This document shows positions 24,746 through 33,989 of a stretch of 64,000 bases of DNA, piece by piece; position 1 is the stretch's first letter; every line of letters begins with the position of its first letter. The stretch is taken from contig NZ_SUPL01000004.1 of the NCBI RefSeq assembly GCF_005047595.1, forward strand, positions 248,001 to 312,000. The letters are read 5' to 3'. The position numbers and the translations under genes are program-made. The notes under the pieces were generated by a model. The model was not told the DNA's origin. It made no database searches and saw only the letters and a program-made list of their open reading frames with translations. The DNA comes from Pontimicrobium aquaticum (lineage in GTDB: Bacteria; Bacteroidota; Bacteroidia; Flavobacteriales; Flavobacteriaceae).

Positions 24746-25731
24746 AAATAGCCATTATCATATTAAACTGGAACGGAAAAGCTTTGTTAGAGCAATTTTT
24801 ACCATCGGTTGTATCGTTTTCTAAAGACGCTGATATTTATGTAGCTGATAATGCTTCTAGCGATGACTCAGTATCATTTTTAAAAGCACATTTCCCTCAG
24901 GTAAACATAATTCAAAACAGTGTAAATGGCGGTTATGCGAAAGGCTATAACGATGCATTAAAACATGTTAAGGCAGATGTTTATTGTTTATTAAACAGTG
25001 ATGTAGAAGTCACAGAAAACTGGTTACTACCAATTCACCAAATTTTCTCAAACGAACTAAATACTGCTATCGTTCAACCAAAAATTCTAGACCAAAAGCA
25101 AAAAGATTACTTTGAGTATGCAGGAGCAGCTGGCGGATTTGTAGATAAATTTGGTTATCCGTATTGTCGTGGTCGTGTTTTTAATACCATTGAAAAAGAC
25201 GAAGGTCAATATAATGATATAGTAGACATTTTCTGGGCTTCTGGAGCTTGTTTATTTGTAAGAAGTAGCGTTTATAAAACTTTAGAGGGTTTTGATGAAG
25301 CCTTTTTTGCTCATATGGAAGAAATAGATTTTTGCTGGCAAACAAAAAATCTAGGATATGATATTAAATATGTAGGCACCTCAACAGTATATCATGTTGG
25401 AGGCGCTACATTAAGTAATACAAGTCCCAGAAAAACCCATTTAAACTTTAGAAACAGCCTCTATACTCTTGTGAAAAATGCCTCAGGAAATATACTGTAT
25501 TTAGTTTTTATGAGACTTGTGCTAGATGGAGTAGCTGGTGTAAAGTTTTTGTTAGAATTAAAACCGTGGCATACATTTGCCATCATTAAATCTCACTTTG
25601 CTTTTTACAGTCATTTAAAAACACTTCTTAAACAAAGAAGAACTCAAAACAAACTACCAAAATACTATACTTTAAAAAGTATTGTTTGGGCTTATTTTAT
25701 TGCTAAAAAGAGATATTTTAATAGTTTATAA
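24742..25731 (+). CDS. family 2 glycosyltransferase
   Basis: A 329-residue GT-A fold enzyme starting with GTG inside the stop of the upstream gene. IAIIILNWNGKALLEQFLPS (2-21) is the nucleotide-sugar start, YVADNASSDDSVSF near 33-46 carries the conserved Asp residues, VYCLLNSDVEV near 88-98 the metal-binding region, and FDEAFFAHMEEIDFCWQ near 180-197 the ED-type catalytic region of the rhamnosyltransferase-like branch. It probably transfers a sugar to a cell-surface glycan or lipid; the acceptor is unknown. It is the only glycan gene here. Confidence 0.9.
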   Translation: MKIAIIILNWNGKALLEQFLPSVVSFSKDADIYVADNASSDDSVSFLKAHFPQVNIIQNSVNGGYAKGYNDALKHVKADVYCLLNSDVEVTENWLLPIHQIFSNELNTAIVQPKILDQKQKDYFEYAGAAGGFVDKFGYPYCRGRVFNTIEKDEGQYNDIVDIFWASGACLFVRSSVYKTLEGFDEAFFAHMEEIDFCWQTKNLGYDIKYVGTSTVYHVGGATLSNTSPRKTHLNFRNSLYTLVKNASGNILYLVFMRLVLDGVAGVKFLLELKPWHTFAIIKSHFAFYSHLKTLLKQRRTQNKLPKYYTLKSIVWAYFIAKKRYFNSL

Positions 25732-25782
25732 AATAGTTACTAAAAGTTTTGTTAATACTACACTTATTTAACGTTTTTTATA

Positions 25783-25790
25783 TAGTTTTG
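25783..25790 (+). promoter_or_regulatory. -7 element TAGTTTTG before the OmpA lipoprotein gene
   Basis: A full match to TAnnTTTG, 38 bases upstream of ATG 25829. The -33 region lacks a well-spaced TTG. Confidence 0.55.
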
Positions 25791-25828
25791 TATCATTCGT
25801 CGAATAATTAATTAATTAACAACACATC

Positions 25829-26689
25829 ATGAAGAGAATTTTATTGTTAAGCCTATCAGCTATGCTTGTTTTAAGCTCGTGCGTATCTAAAAAAGAATAT
25901 GCAGCACTTGAGGCAAAACAACAAGAAACACAAGACTTATTAAACTCTGCAACAGTTAAATTAAACTCTTGCTTAGCAGATGCTGCAGCCGCAAATGCAC
26001 GTGCTGAAACATTAAAAGATCAGCTTGCTGATATGCGTAAAAACCACGAAAGTCTTATTCAACAAAATAAAGATTTAACGATGCTTACTGCAAAAGGAGC
26101 AGATAATGTTGAAAGAACATTAGAAAGTATTAAAGAAAAAGATCTTAAAATTACTCGCTTACAAGATGCTATTAATAAAAAAGATAGTGTAACATTAGCC
26201 CTAGTAACTAGCTTAAAACGTGAAGTTGGAATAAACGACCCAGACATTGAAGTAAATGTTGAAAAAGGCGTTGTGTTTATTTCTATTTCTGATAAGTTAT
26301 TATTTAGAAGCGGTAGTTATGTAGTAACATCAAACGCTAAAAATGTATTAGCTAAGGTTGCTAAAGTTGTAAACGACAAGCCAGATTTTGAATGTATGGT
26401 TGAAGGACATACTGATAGTCAATCTTACCAAAAAGGTGTGTTATTAGATAACTGGGATTTAAGTGTAAAACGCTCAACATCAATCATTAGAGTTTTAGAA
26501 GATTTAGGTGTAAGCTCAACACGTTTAATTGCAGCAGGAAGAAGCTACCACGTACCATTAGTTGATAATGATACTGCTGAAAACAGAGCAAAAAACAGAC
26601 GTACGCGTATTGTTATTATGCCAAAAATCGATCAGTTCTATGACATGATTGAAAAAGAAATGAAAAATTTATCTGCTGGAGGAAACTAA
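25829..26689 (+). CDS. OmpA family lipoprotein with coiled coil
   Basis: A 286-residue protein. The lipoprotein signal LSAMLVLSSCVSKKEY is followed by a coiled coil (about 25-120) rich in Ala, Gln, Lys and Glu, then an OmpA C-terminal peptidoglycan-binding domain (about 135-265): LLFRSGSYVVTSNAKNVLAK, CMVEGHTDSQSY and NRAKNRRTRIVIMPK. It should tether the outer membrane to the cell wall. It has its own promoter and a strong terminator. Confidence 0.92.
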   Translation: MKRILLLSLSAMLVLSSCVSKKEYAALEAKQQETQDLLNSATVKLNSCLADAAAANARAETLKDQLADMRKNHESLIQQNKDLTMLTAKGADNVERTLESIKEKDLKITRLQDAINKKDSVTLALVTSLKREVGINDPDIEVNVEKGVVFISISDKLLFRSGSYVVTSNAKNVLAKVAKVVNDKPDFECMVEGHTDSQSYQKGVLLDNWDLSVKRSTSIIRVLEDLGVSSTRLIAAGRSYHVPLVDNDTAENRAKNRRTRIVIMPKIDQFYDMIEKEMKNLSAGGN

Positions 26690-26711
26690 AATCCAAAAAA
26701 GATAACCTTAT

Positions 26712-26743
26712 AAAAAAAGCTCAACTAATTGTTGAGCTTTTTT
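26712..26743. terminator. bidirectional terminator between ompA-type gene and Sua5/YrdC gene
   Basis: AAAAAAAGCTCAAC-TAATT-GTTGAGCTTTTTT: a long stem flanked by A and T runs that can end transcripts from both convergent genes. Confidence 0.85.
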
Positions 26744-26746
26744 ATT

Positions 26747-27367
26747 TTAAAATATTTCTAAGCTTCCTTTACCTTGCCTTATAACCTCTGGTTCATCACC
26801 AGAAAAATCGATAATGGTTGATGGCTCATTATCGCCATAACCACCATCAATAACCAAATCTACGAGTTTATCCCATTTTTCTAAAATTAACTCTGGATCT
26901 GTAGTATATTCTAAAACCTCATCTTCATCATAAATTGATGTTGAAATAATCGGATTCCCTAATTGCTTAACAATTTCTAAGGCAATACTATTATCAGGAA
27001 CCCTAATACCTACTGTTTTTTTCTTTTTAAAAGCATTTGGTAAACTTTTAGATCCTGGAAGCACAAACGTATAAGGCCCTGGAAGTGCTCTCTTTAAAAC
27101 TTTAAAAGTAGAAGTGTCTATTTGCTTTACATAATCACTTAAATTACTCAAATCATGACAAACAAACGAAAAGTTAGCTTTATCTAACTTAACACCTTTT
27201 ATTCTTGCAACACGTTCTAGGGCTTTTGTATTAGTAATGTCACAACCTAAACCATACACAGTATCTGTAGGGTAAATTATTAACCCTCCTTTTTTTAAAA
27301 CCGAAACAACTTTTGCAATTTCTTTTGGGTTTGGGTTATCTTCGTAAATCTTAATAAATTCTGCCAT
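26747..27367 (-). CDS. L-threonylcarbamoyladenylate synthase (Sua5/YrdC/YciO family)
   Basis: A 206-residue YrdC-fold protein. The family makes threonylcarbamoyl-AMP for the t6A37 modification of ANN-reading tRNAs. IYPTDTVYGLGCDI (about 31-44) is the conserved substrate pocket, with KRALPGPYTFVLP near 86-98, GIRVPDNSIALEIV near 120-133 and PIISTS near 139. The length fits the short YrdC/YciO class lacking a Sua5 C-terminal domain; YciO-type members may have another role. Its ATG overlaps the helicase stop codon by one base. Confidence 0.88.
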   Translation of the reverse strand: MAEFIKIYEDNPNPKEIAKVVSVLKKGGLIIYPTDTVYGLGCDITNTKALERVARIKGVKLDKANFSFVCHDLSNLSDYVKQIDTSTFKVLKRALPGPYTFVLPGSKSLPNAFKKKKTVGIRVPDNSIALEIVKQLGNPIISTSIYDEDEVLEYTTDPELILEKWDKLVDLVIDGGYGDNEPSTIIDFSGDEPEVIRQGKGSLEIF

Positions 27368-29700
27368 TAACCAATTATTTTAAGTTTTGCAAAACGTAAA
27401 AGTAACTTTTTAGAGCCTCCATTTTCAAAATTTATTTCAGCTTTCATATCTGCACCTTTACCTTCAATTTTTATGATTTTTCCTTTTCCAAATCGCAAAT
27501 GTTCCACCACATTACCAACCGTTAATTTACTGTCAAATAAATTGGTGTTCCCATTAGTATTAGATACTTTTTTAAGATGCTTAGGAGGCGTTATTTTAAT
27601 ACCTTCAGGTTTTGTTTTTGGAGCTCCTTTTTTTCGAGTATCACGAGATTTAGGAGGCTTAAATCTAATTTTATTTTGAGGAACGTCACCAAAAATATCA
27701 GGATCTAACATCGGATTAAAACGTCGTTCTTCTGGAGGCGTTACGATGTCTAAATATTGATCGTCTATTTCCTCTATAAATCTACTAGGTTCTGCATCAA
27801 TTAATTTTCCCCATCGGTAGCGTGTTAAAGCATACGTTAAATAGGCTTGCTTTTCGGCTCTGGTTAAGGCTACGTAAAATAAGCGTCGCTCTTCCTCAAG
27901 TTCACTGCGTGTATTCATGCTCATTGCACTTGGAAACAAATCTTCCTCTAACCCTACAATATAGACATAAGAAAACTCTAATCCTTTAGCCAAATGTATC
28001 GTCATTAAAGCCACTTTATTATCATCTCCTTTGTCATTATCTAAATCGGTTGCTAAAGCAACATCTTCTAGATATTCAGCTAAGGATCCTGTTGCATCTG
28101 CAACTTCTATTTGTCCATCTACAAAATCTTTCATTCCGTTTAAGAGCTCTTCGATGTTTTCCATTCTCGTTACACCTTCTGGTGTACCATCTTTTTTAAA
28201 TTCTCTAATTAATCCACTTGCTTTAGTGACATGGTCTGTCAGCTCAAAAACATTAGCAGTTTGATTCATTACTTGAAAGCTTTCTATTAGTGTTACAAAG
28301 TTTTGAAGCTTATTTTTTGTGCCTGAATTAATATTTACCTCTACTTTATCGAGGTTTTTTAAAACCTCAAAAATAGAACGATTGTAGCCATTAGCAGCCA
28401 CAATTAACCTATCAATAGTGGTTTGACCAATGCCACGTGCTGGAAAATTAATAATTCGCTTTAAAGCTTCTTCATCTGCTGGATTAATAACCAAACGCAA
28501 ATACGCCAACACATCTTTAATTTCCTTTCGTTGGTAAAACGACAAGCCTCCAAAAATTCTATACGGAATATCTCTCTTGCGTAAAGCATCCTCAATAGCT
28601 CTAGATTGTGCGTTGGTGCGATATAACACAGCAAAATCGCTATTCTGCAGTTGATTTTGCATTTTGTTTTCGAAAATAGAACTCGCAACGTAACGACCCT
28701 CGTCTCCATCGTTTATAGAACGGTGTACCTTTATCTTCGCACCTTCTTCATTTGCTGTCCAAACGACCTTATCTAACTTGGTTTGGTTTTTATCTATAAT
28801 AGAATTGGCTGCATTTACAATGGTTTTAGTTGAGCGATAATTCTGCTCAAGCCTAAACACTTTAACATCATCATAATCACGCTGAAAGTTTAAAATATTA
28901 TTGATATTAGCACCTCTAAACGCATAAATACTTTGTGCGTCGTCACCAACGACACAAATGTTCTGGAATTTATCGGACAAAGCCCTAACAATTAAATACT
29001 GTGAGTGATTGGTATCTTGATACTCATCTACCAAAATATACTTAAATCTGTTTTGATACTTTGCCAATACCTCTGGAAAACGCGTAAGCAACTCATTGGT
29101 TTTTAAAAGCAAATCATCAAAATCCATAGCTCCTGCTTTAAAGCACCTATCTACATATTCTTTATAAATATCACCAAGTCTAGGTCGTCGCGCCATAGTA
29201 TCAGCTTCGATAAGCTCAGGGTTTTGAAAATAAGCTTTTACAGTAATTAAACTGTTTTTATAAGATGAAATTCTGGAATAGATTTGCTTATACTTATACA
29301 CCTCTTTATCAAGTCCCATTTCCTTAATAATGGCAGAAATAAGTCGTTGAGAGTCTTGTGTATCGTAAATAGTAAAATTGCTAGGGTAACCCAATTTATC
29401 GGCCTCAAATCGTAAAATTTTAGCAAAAATCGAGTGAAACGTTCCCATCCATAAATTTTTGGCTTCACTATCGCCAACAATTGTGGCAATTCTGCTTTTC
29501 ATTTCACGAGCAGCTTTATTGGTAAATGTGAGTGCTAAAATGTTAAATGGGTCAATTCCTTGACTCATTAAATAAGCAATTCTAAACGTAAGTACACGTG
29601 TTTTTCCTGATCCTGCTCCAGCAATGACAATCATGGGACCATCTTTTTGCAAAGTTGGTGCTAATTGCGCTTCATTTAATTGACTTAAATACTTATCCAA
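27367..29700 (-). CDS. UvrD/PcrA-type ATP-dependent DNA helicase
   Basis: A 777-residue superfamily 1A helicase. LNEAQLAPTLQKDGPMIVIAG (in part the Q motif), Walker A GAGSGKTR near 28-35, LALTFTNKAAREMKSRI near 55-71, ILVDEYQDTN (motif II) near 220, VVGDDAQSIYAFRGA near 250, the FRLEQNYRS motif near 282, and VALMTIHLAKGLEFSYVYI near 563. The C-terminus (about 725-777) is a Tudor-like domain that in PcrA binds RNA polymerase. It unwinds DNA 3' to 5' in repair and replication restart. The Sua5-type gene follows with a one-base overlap. Confidence 0.94.
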   Translation of the reverse strand: MDKYLSQLNEAQLAPTLQKDGPMIVIAGAGSGKTRVLTFRIAYLMSQGIDPFNILALTFTNKAAREMKSRIATIVGDSEAKNLWMGTFHSIFAKILRFEADKLGYPSNFTIYDTQDSQRLISAIIKEMGLDKEVYKYKQIYSRISSYKNSLITVKAYFQNPELIEADTMARRPRLGDIYKEYVDRCFKAGAMDFDDLLLKTNELLTRFPEVLAKYQNRFKYILVDEYQDTNHSQYLIVRALSDKFQNICVVGDDAQSIYAFRGANINNILNFQRDYDDVKVFRLEQNYRSTKTIVNAANSIIDKNQTKLDKVVWTANEEGAKIKVHRSINDGDEGRYVASSIFENKMQNQLQNSDFAVLYRTNAQSRAIEDALRKRDIPYRIFGGLSFYQRKEIKDVLAYLRLVINPADEEALKRIINFPARGIGQTTIDRLIVAANGYNRSIFEVLKNLDKVEVNINSGTKNKLQNFVTLIESFQVMNQTANVFELTDHVTKASGLIREFKKDGTPEGVTRMENIEELLNGMKDFVDGQIEVADATGSLAEYLEDVALATDLDNDKGDDNKVALMTIHLAKGLEFSYVYIVGLEEDLFPSAMSMNTRSELEEERRLFYVALTRAEKQAYLTYALTRYRWGKLIDAEPSRFIEEIDDQYLDIVTPPEERRFNPMLDPDIFGDVPQNKIRFKPPKSRDTRKKGAPKTKPEGIKITPPKHLKKVSNTNGNTNLFDSKLTVGNVVEHLRFGKGKIIKIEGKGADMKAEINFENGGSKKLLLRFAKLKIIG

Positions 29701-29839
29701 ATCTGTGATTTTTAAAGCGTGAATTTAGCCAATGTTATGGTGATTTCTTAATGATATTACTAATAATTATAAACAATTATAATTGGAGTTATAGTTTTAG
29801 TAAAAATTAAATACCTTTAAGGCTCTTAATTTATTTTTT

Positions 29840-30382
29840 ATGAAAAAAACTGAACTTTTCTTATCTATTTTCATGCTGAGTGTATTTATAGTGTTTGCAC
29901 AAGATAATCGTGAAAAAGGACTCATTGTTAAAAATTTTGGTGAAACCTTTAAAGTAGAACACCAAGACATAAAAACAGACACGTCTGCCGAGTTTAAAGT
30001 GATTTTTGATGTCTCTCAATCATCTGCCGACAAAAGTGTTGTAAATAAATATATTGTAACCGCAGCTAGGTTTTTAAATATGCACGCTAGCGAAGGCATG
30101 AAAAAAGAGCAACTAAAAGTTGCCATGACCATTCATGGAGGCGCGTGGCAAGACGTATTAAATAACGAAGTTTACAAAGAAAAATACGGTGTTGACAACC
30201 CAAACTTTAAGTTAATAAACGAACTTACCGAAGCTGGAGCAGATATTATTATTTGTGGTCAAACAGCAGGATTTAGAGGCATTACAAAAGATAACGCTAA
30301 CCCAAATGTTAAATTTGCTTTATCCGCAATGACAGCGTTATTACAATACCAAAGCGAAGGCTATACTTTTATTAAATTCTAA
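29840..30382 (+). CDS. secreted DsrE-like protein
   Basis: A 180-residue protein with a signal peptide (about 1-21, ending before AQDNREKG). The remainder has the DsrE/DsrF-like alpha/beta layout: FKVIFDVSQSSAD, then KYIVTAARFLNMHAS, LKVAMTIHGGAW, and ADIIICGQTAGFRGI near 140-155 with one conserved Cys. DsrE-type proteins act in sulfur transfer; an extracytoplasmic form is common in Bacteroidota but its role is unknown. An M20 peptidase gene follows after two bases. Confidence 0.8.
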   Translation: MKKTELFLSIFMLSVFIVFAQDNREKGLIVKNFGETFKVEHQDIKTDTSAEFKVIFDVSQSSADKSVVNKYIVTAARFLNMHASEGMKKEQLKVAMTIHGGAWQDVLNNEVYKEKYGVDNPNFKLINELTEAGADIIICGQTAGFRGITKDNANPNVKFALSAMTALLQYQSEGYTFIKF

Positions 30383-30393
30383 AAATGCATCAC

Positions 30394-31665
30394 ATGAAAA
30401 AATTAATACTATCTCTTTTGCTATTACAAAGTTTTATAGGATTCTCACAACACGGTTTAGACAAAGAGGTAACAGCTATAGAATCTAAGGTTATAGAATG
30501 GCGTCGTTATTTTCATCAAAATCCTGAATTATCAAATAGAGAATTTAAAACTGCTGAAAAAATTACTGAACACCTAAGGTCGTTAGGTTTAGAGGTTCAA
30601 ACTGACGTTGCACATACAGGTGTTGTTGCCATACTAAAAGGAAAAAAACCTGGAAAAGTATTAGCACTTAGAGCAGATATTGATGGATTACCAGTTCCTG
30701 AACGTGCTGATTTACCTTTTAAATCGACTGCAAAAGGAGAATATAATGGCGAAGAAGTTCCTGTAATGCATGCTTGCGGACATGATACTCACATAGCAAT
30801 TTTAATGGGTGTTGCTGAAATTTTAACCAATCACAAAGATAAAATTAATGGTACTATTAAGTTTATTTTTCAACCTGCTGAAGAAGGTGCTCCAACTGGA
30901 GAAGAAGGTGGTGCTAAACTCATGGTTAAAGAAGGTGTTTTAAAAAATCCTGATGTAGATGCCATTTTTGGACTTCACATTAGTTCTGGTCAAGCTGTAA
31001 ACACCATAGGCTACAAACCTGGTGGCAGTATGGCTGCTGTAAACAGCTTTGTTATCAATGTAAAAGGAAAACAAACACATGGCTCCATGCCTTGGGGAGG
31101 AATTGACCCTATTATGGTAAGTGCTAAAATAATTGATGGATTACAAACACTTGTGAGTCGTGAAATGCCTCTTACTGAAGAAGCCGTAGTATTATCTATT
31201 GGCAAAATAACCAGTGGTGTACGTAGTAATATTATTCCTGAATCAGCTGAAATGGTAGGAACTCTACGTACCCTCGATACTAATATGCAATCTCACATCC
31301 ATAAGCGTATGCGAGAAATGGTTACAGACATAGCTAAAGCTTATCGTGCCGAAGCAACCATTGATATTGATGAAGGCTACCCTATTACCTATAACGATCC
31401 AGCACTGACTTCAAAAATGCTACCTTCATTAGAAAAAGCAGCTGGAAAAGACAACGTAATACTTATGAAAGCTATTACTGGAGCTGAAGACTTTTCTTTC
31501 TTCCAACAAGAAGTTCCAGGACTATACTTCTTTTTAGGTGGTATGACTCCTGGTAACACGCAACCATATCCACACCATACTCCAGATTTCTTTATCGATG
31601 AAAGCGGAATGATTCTAGGCGTTAAAACCTTTATTCAATTATCATTAGATTATTTAAAAAAATAG
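30394..31665 (+). CDS. secreted M20-family amidohydrolase
   Basis: From ATG 30394 the protein has 423 residues and a signal peptide (MKKLILSLLLLQSFIGFSQ); an ATG three codons earlier is also possible. It matches M20D N-acyl-L-amino-acid amidohydrolases: WRRYFHQNPELSNREF near 33-48, HACGHDTHIAILMG near 127-140 with metal ligands, FQPAEEGAPTGEEGGAK near 162-178, and the C-terminal YPHHTPDFFIDE. It probably removes acyl groups from amino acids or peptides outside the cytoplasm. The upstream DsrE-like gene ends close by, so they are likely one operon. Confidence 0.9.
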   Translation: MKKLILSLLLLQSFIGFSQHGLDKEVTAIESKVIEWRRYFHQNPELSNREFKTAEKITEHLRSLGLEVQTDVAHTGVVAILKGKKPGKVLALRADIDGLPVPERADLPFKSTAKGEYNGEEVPVMHACGHDTHIAILMGVAEILTNHKDKINGTIKFIFQPAEEGAPTGEEGGAKLMVKEGVLKNPDVDAIFGLHISSGQAVNTIGYKPGGSMAAVNSFVINVKGKQTHGSMPWGGIDPIMVSAKIIDGLQTLVSREMPLTEEAVVLSIGKITSGVRSNIIPESAEMVGTLRTLDTNMQSHIHKRMREMVTDIAKAYRAEATIDIDEGYPITYNDPALTSKMLPSLEKAAGKDNVILMKAITGAEDFSFFQQEVPGLYFFLGGMTPGNTQPYPHHTPDFFIDESGMILGVKTFIQLSLDYLKK

Positions 31666-31680
31666 CGAAACTCTAAATAA

Positions 31681-33225
31681 ATGACCTTTATCTCTCAAAT
31701 AACGTGGTGGATGTGGATACTTATTATACTAATTATATTAGCTATTCGCGATATTTTACAACGCAAACATACCATAAGTCATAATTACCCAATAGTAGGC
31801 CATTTACGCTATTTATTTGAGAAAATTGGCCCAGAAATACGTCAGTATTTTGTAGCTAACAATCGTGAAGAGCTTCCTTTCAATAGAATTGAACGTGGTT
31901 GGATTTATGCTTCAGCTAAAAAAGAAAATAACTACGAAGGCTTTGGAACTGATAGAGATATTTACCAACACCAGCATATCTTTATCAATAATGCAATGAT
32001 GCCTTTTAGAATAGATAAAGATCATCCAAATACTATAGATAAGTGCTTTTTACCGTGTGCTAAAATTATTGGAGCATACAACAAACGCAAAAAACCTTAT
32101 CGTCCAGCGTCTATCATTAATGTATCCGCAATGAGCTTTGGCTCGCTTTCTGCAAAAGCAATAGAATCATTAAACAAAGGTGTTAAAATTGCAGGTGCTT
32201 ATCATAATACAGGAGAAGGTGGTTTGTCTCCTTATCATAGTAATGGTGGTGATGTTGTATTCCATTTTGGAACCGGTTATTTTGGAGTAAGAGATAAAGA
32301 CGGTAATTTTTCTATGGAAAAATTAAAGCAACTCGTACAAGACAATCCATTTATTAGAGCTATTGAAATTAAGTTATCGCAAGGTGCTAAACCTGGAAAA
32401 GGAGGTGTGCTTCCTGGTGCAAAAATTTCCAAAGAAATTGCTAAAATACGTGGTGTAGAAGTCGGTAAAGACGTGCTATCCCCACCTAGCCATTCGGCTT
32501 TTTCAAATGTAAAGGAATTACTAGATTTTATAGAAGCTATTGCCGAAAACACAGGACTTCCTGTTGGTATTAAAGCCGCCATAGGTAAACTAGACGAGTG
32601 GGAAGAACTCGCAGATTTAATGTTGATTTCCAATAAAGGCCCTGATTTTATTACTGTTGATGGTGGCGAAGGTGGTACAGGTGCTGCTCCTCCAAGTTTT
32701 GCGGATCATGTGTCATTACCTTGGGTTTACGGATTTAGTGATTTATATAAAGTATTTCAAAAGCGAAAACTAGCAGAGCGCATTGTATTTATTGGAAGTG
32801 GCAAGTTAGGGTTTCCTGCAAAAGCAGCCATGGCATTTGCTATGGGAGCAGACTGTATAAATGTAGCTAGAGAAGCTATGATGAGTATTGGCTGTATTCA
32901 AGCACAAGTTTGTCACACCAATCGTTGTCCTAGTGGTGTAGCTACGCAAAATAAATGGCTACAAAACGGAATTGATGTTCCGCTTAAATCAGTAAGGTTA
33001 GCACAATACTTTAAAACCTTTAGAAAAGAATTAATAGAGATTACACATGCAGCAGGCTATGAGCATCCATGTCAATTTAATATGAAAGATATTGATGTTA
33101 ATGTTGATGATCATAATCTATCGGAAGAATTAAACAAAACTTACAACTACGAAAAACACCCTGTACCATTTAATAATATGCAAGAATTAAAAGAATGTAT
33201 ATATTTGGGTGGAAAGAGTCAGTAA
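31681..33225 (+). CDS. FMN-binding glutamate-synthase family protein
   Basis: A 514-residue protein with an N-terminal membrane segment (about 5-22) and a GltS/GltB-like FMN barrel. Visible blocks are NVSAMSFGSLSAKAIESLN near 142-160, NTGEGGLSPYH near 177-187, IEIKLSQGAKPGKGG near 224-238, DGGEGGTGAAPPSF near 326-339 and CHTNRCPSGVATQN near 410-423, where Cys residues could bind an iron-sulfur cluster. It lacks the glutaminase domain of true glutamate synthase, so the reaction is uncertain. It lies 15 bases after the M20 gene. Confidence 0.88.
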   Translation: MTFISQITWWMWILIILIILAIRDILQRKHTISHNYPIVGHLRYLFEKIGPEIRQYFVANNREELPFNRIERGWIYASAKKENNYEGFGTDRDIYQHQHIFINNAMMPFRIDKDHPNTIDKCFLPCAKIIGAYNKRKKPYRPASIINVSAMSFGSLSAKAIESLNKGVKIAGAYHNTGEGGLSPYHSNGGDVVFHFGTGYFGVRDKDGNFSMEKLKQLVQDNPFIRAIEIKLSQGAKPGKGGVLPGAKISKEIAKIRGVEVGKDVLSPPSHSAFSNVKELLDFIEAIAENTGLPVGIKAAIGKLDEWEELADLMLISNKGPDFITVDGGEGGTGAAPPSFADHVSLPWVYGFSDLYKVFQKRKLAERIVFIGSGKLGFPAKAAMAFAMGADCINVAREAMMSIGCIQAQVCHTNRCPSGVATQNKWLQNGIDVPLKSVRLAQYFKTFRKELIEITHAAGYEHPCQFNMKDIDVNVDDHNLSEELNKTYNYEKHPVPFNNMQELKECIYLGGKSQ

Positions 33226-33226
33226 G

Positions 33227-33252
33227 CAGTGTTCAGTTACAGTATTCAGTTT
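33227..33252 (+). repeat. short tandem repeat after the FMN-protein gene
   Basis: Two 13-base units, CAGTGTTCAGTTA and CAGTATTCAGTTT, differ at two positions and start one base after the upstream stop codon. The remaining gap to 33316 holds AT-rich sequence. Confidence 0.5.
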
Positions 33253-33315
33253 AAAAAGTTATAGTATTTTTATAACCAAAACCAAACGATTAATAAACGC
33301 CTAAACTAATAACCT

Positions 33316-33837
33316 ATGGAAATTGAAAAAATTTTTGAAGCAATACTATATGCTGTTCCTGCTTTAATTACTGGAATGATTGCCTATTACTTTTTTAAAG
33401 AGCACACTAAGAATGAAGATGGTCGCAGACGCTTTTTATTACATAAAGACATACAAGTAAATACGCTTCCAATCCGCTTACAAGCCTACGAACGCATGGC
33501 TTTATTTTTAGAGCGCATTACACCATCAAAACTACTAATTAGAGTAAGTCCAACTAGTTCAGATGAAAATACTTATGAATCATTACTTGTAGCAACCATT
33601 GAACAAGAGTTTGAGCACAATTTATCACAACAAATTTATGTAAGTGACGAATGCTGGAACATAATTGTAGCTGCAAAAAATGCTACAATTCAACTTATTA
33701 GAAAAGCTGGTTTGTTAGAAAAAACCGGAACAGCCGATAAGCTTAGAGAGGTTATTTTAACCGAAATGATGGAAAAAAGAGCGCCAAGTGACGCTGCTTT
33801 ATCTTTTATAAAAAATGAGGTTGGCGAATTATGGTAG
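33316..33837 (+). CDS. membrane-anchored protein of unknown function, conserved-looking
   Basis: A 173-residue protein with one N-terminal membrane helix (about 8-26) and a cytoplasmic helical part: FLLHKDIQVNTLPIRLQAYE near 41-60, MALFLERITPSKLLIRVSP, and a C-terminal segment with EMMEKRAPSDAALSFIKNE. The regular composition and good start suggest a real conserved gene. No named function. It precedes a family B repeat and faces the patatin gene. Confidence 0.7.
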   Translation: MEIEKIFEAILYAVPALITGMIAYYFFKEHTKNEDGRRRFLLHKDIQVNTLPIRLQAYERMALFLERITPSKLLIRVSPTSSDENTYESLLVATIEQEFEHNLSQQIYVSDECWNIIVAAKNATIQLIRKAGLLEKTGTADKLREVILTEMMEKRAPSDAALSFIKNEVGELW

Positions 33838-33844
33838 TTTAAAT

Positions 33845-33957
33845 GTTACTTCGAGTGAAATTTTATCAAAATTTTGCATCGAGAAGTGAATTTTATATTT
33901 TGAGATTTTCTTGTTTTGATACTTTCTAACAACAAAAGCCAGCACACTCAAAATGAC
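33845..33957. repeat. palindromic intergenic repeat (family B), second copy
   Basis: Outer arms GTTACTTCGAGTG and CACTCAAAATGAC are inverted relatives of each other; TCGAGAAGTG lies inside. It resembles 24193-24276 in both arms and the TCTCGAT/ATCGAGA interior. It lies between two convergent genes. Confidence 0.6.
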
Positions 33958-33989
33958 GACAACTCTTTATTAGCTATTTTTTTAAAACA

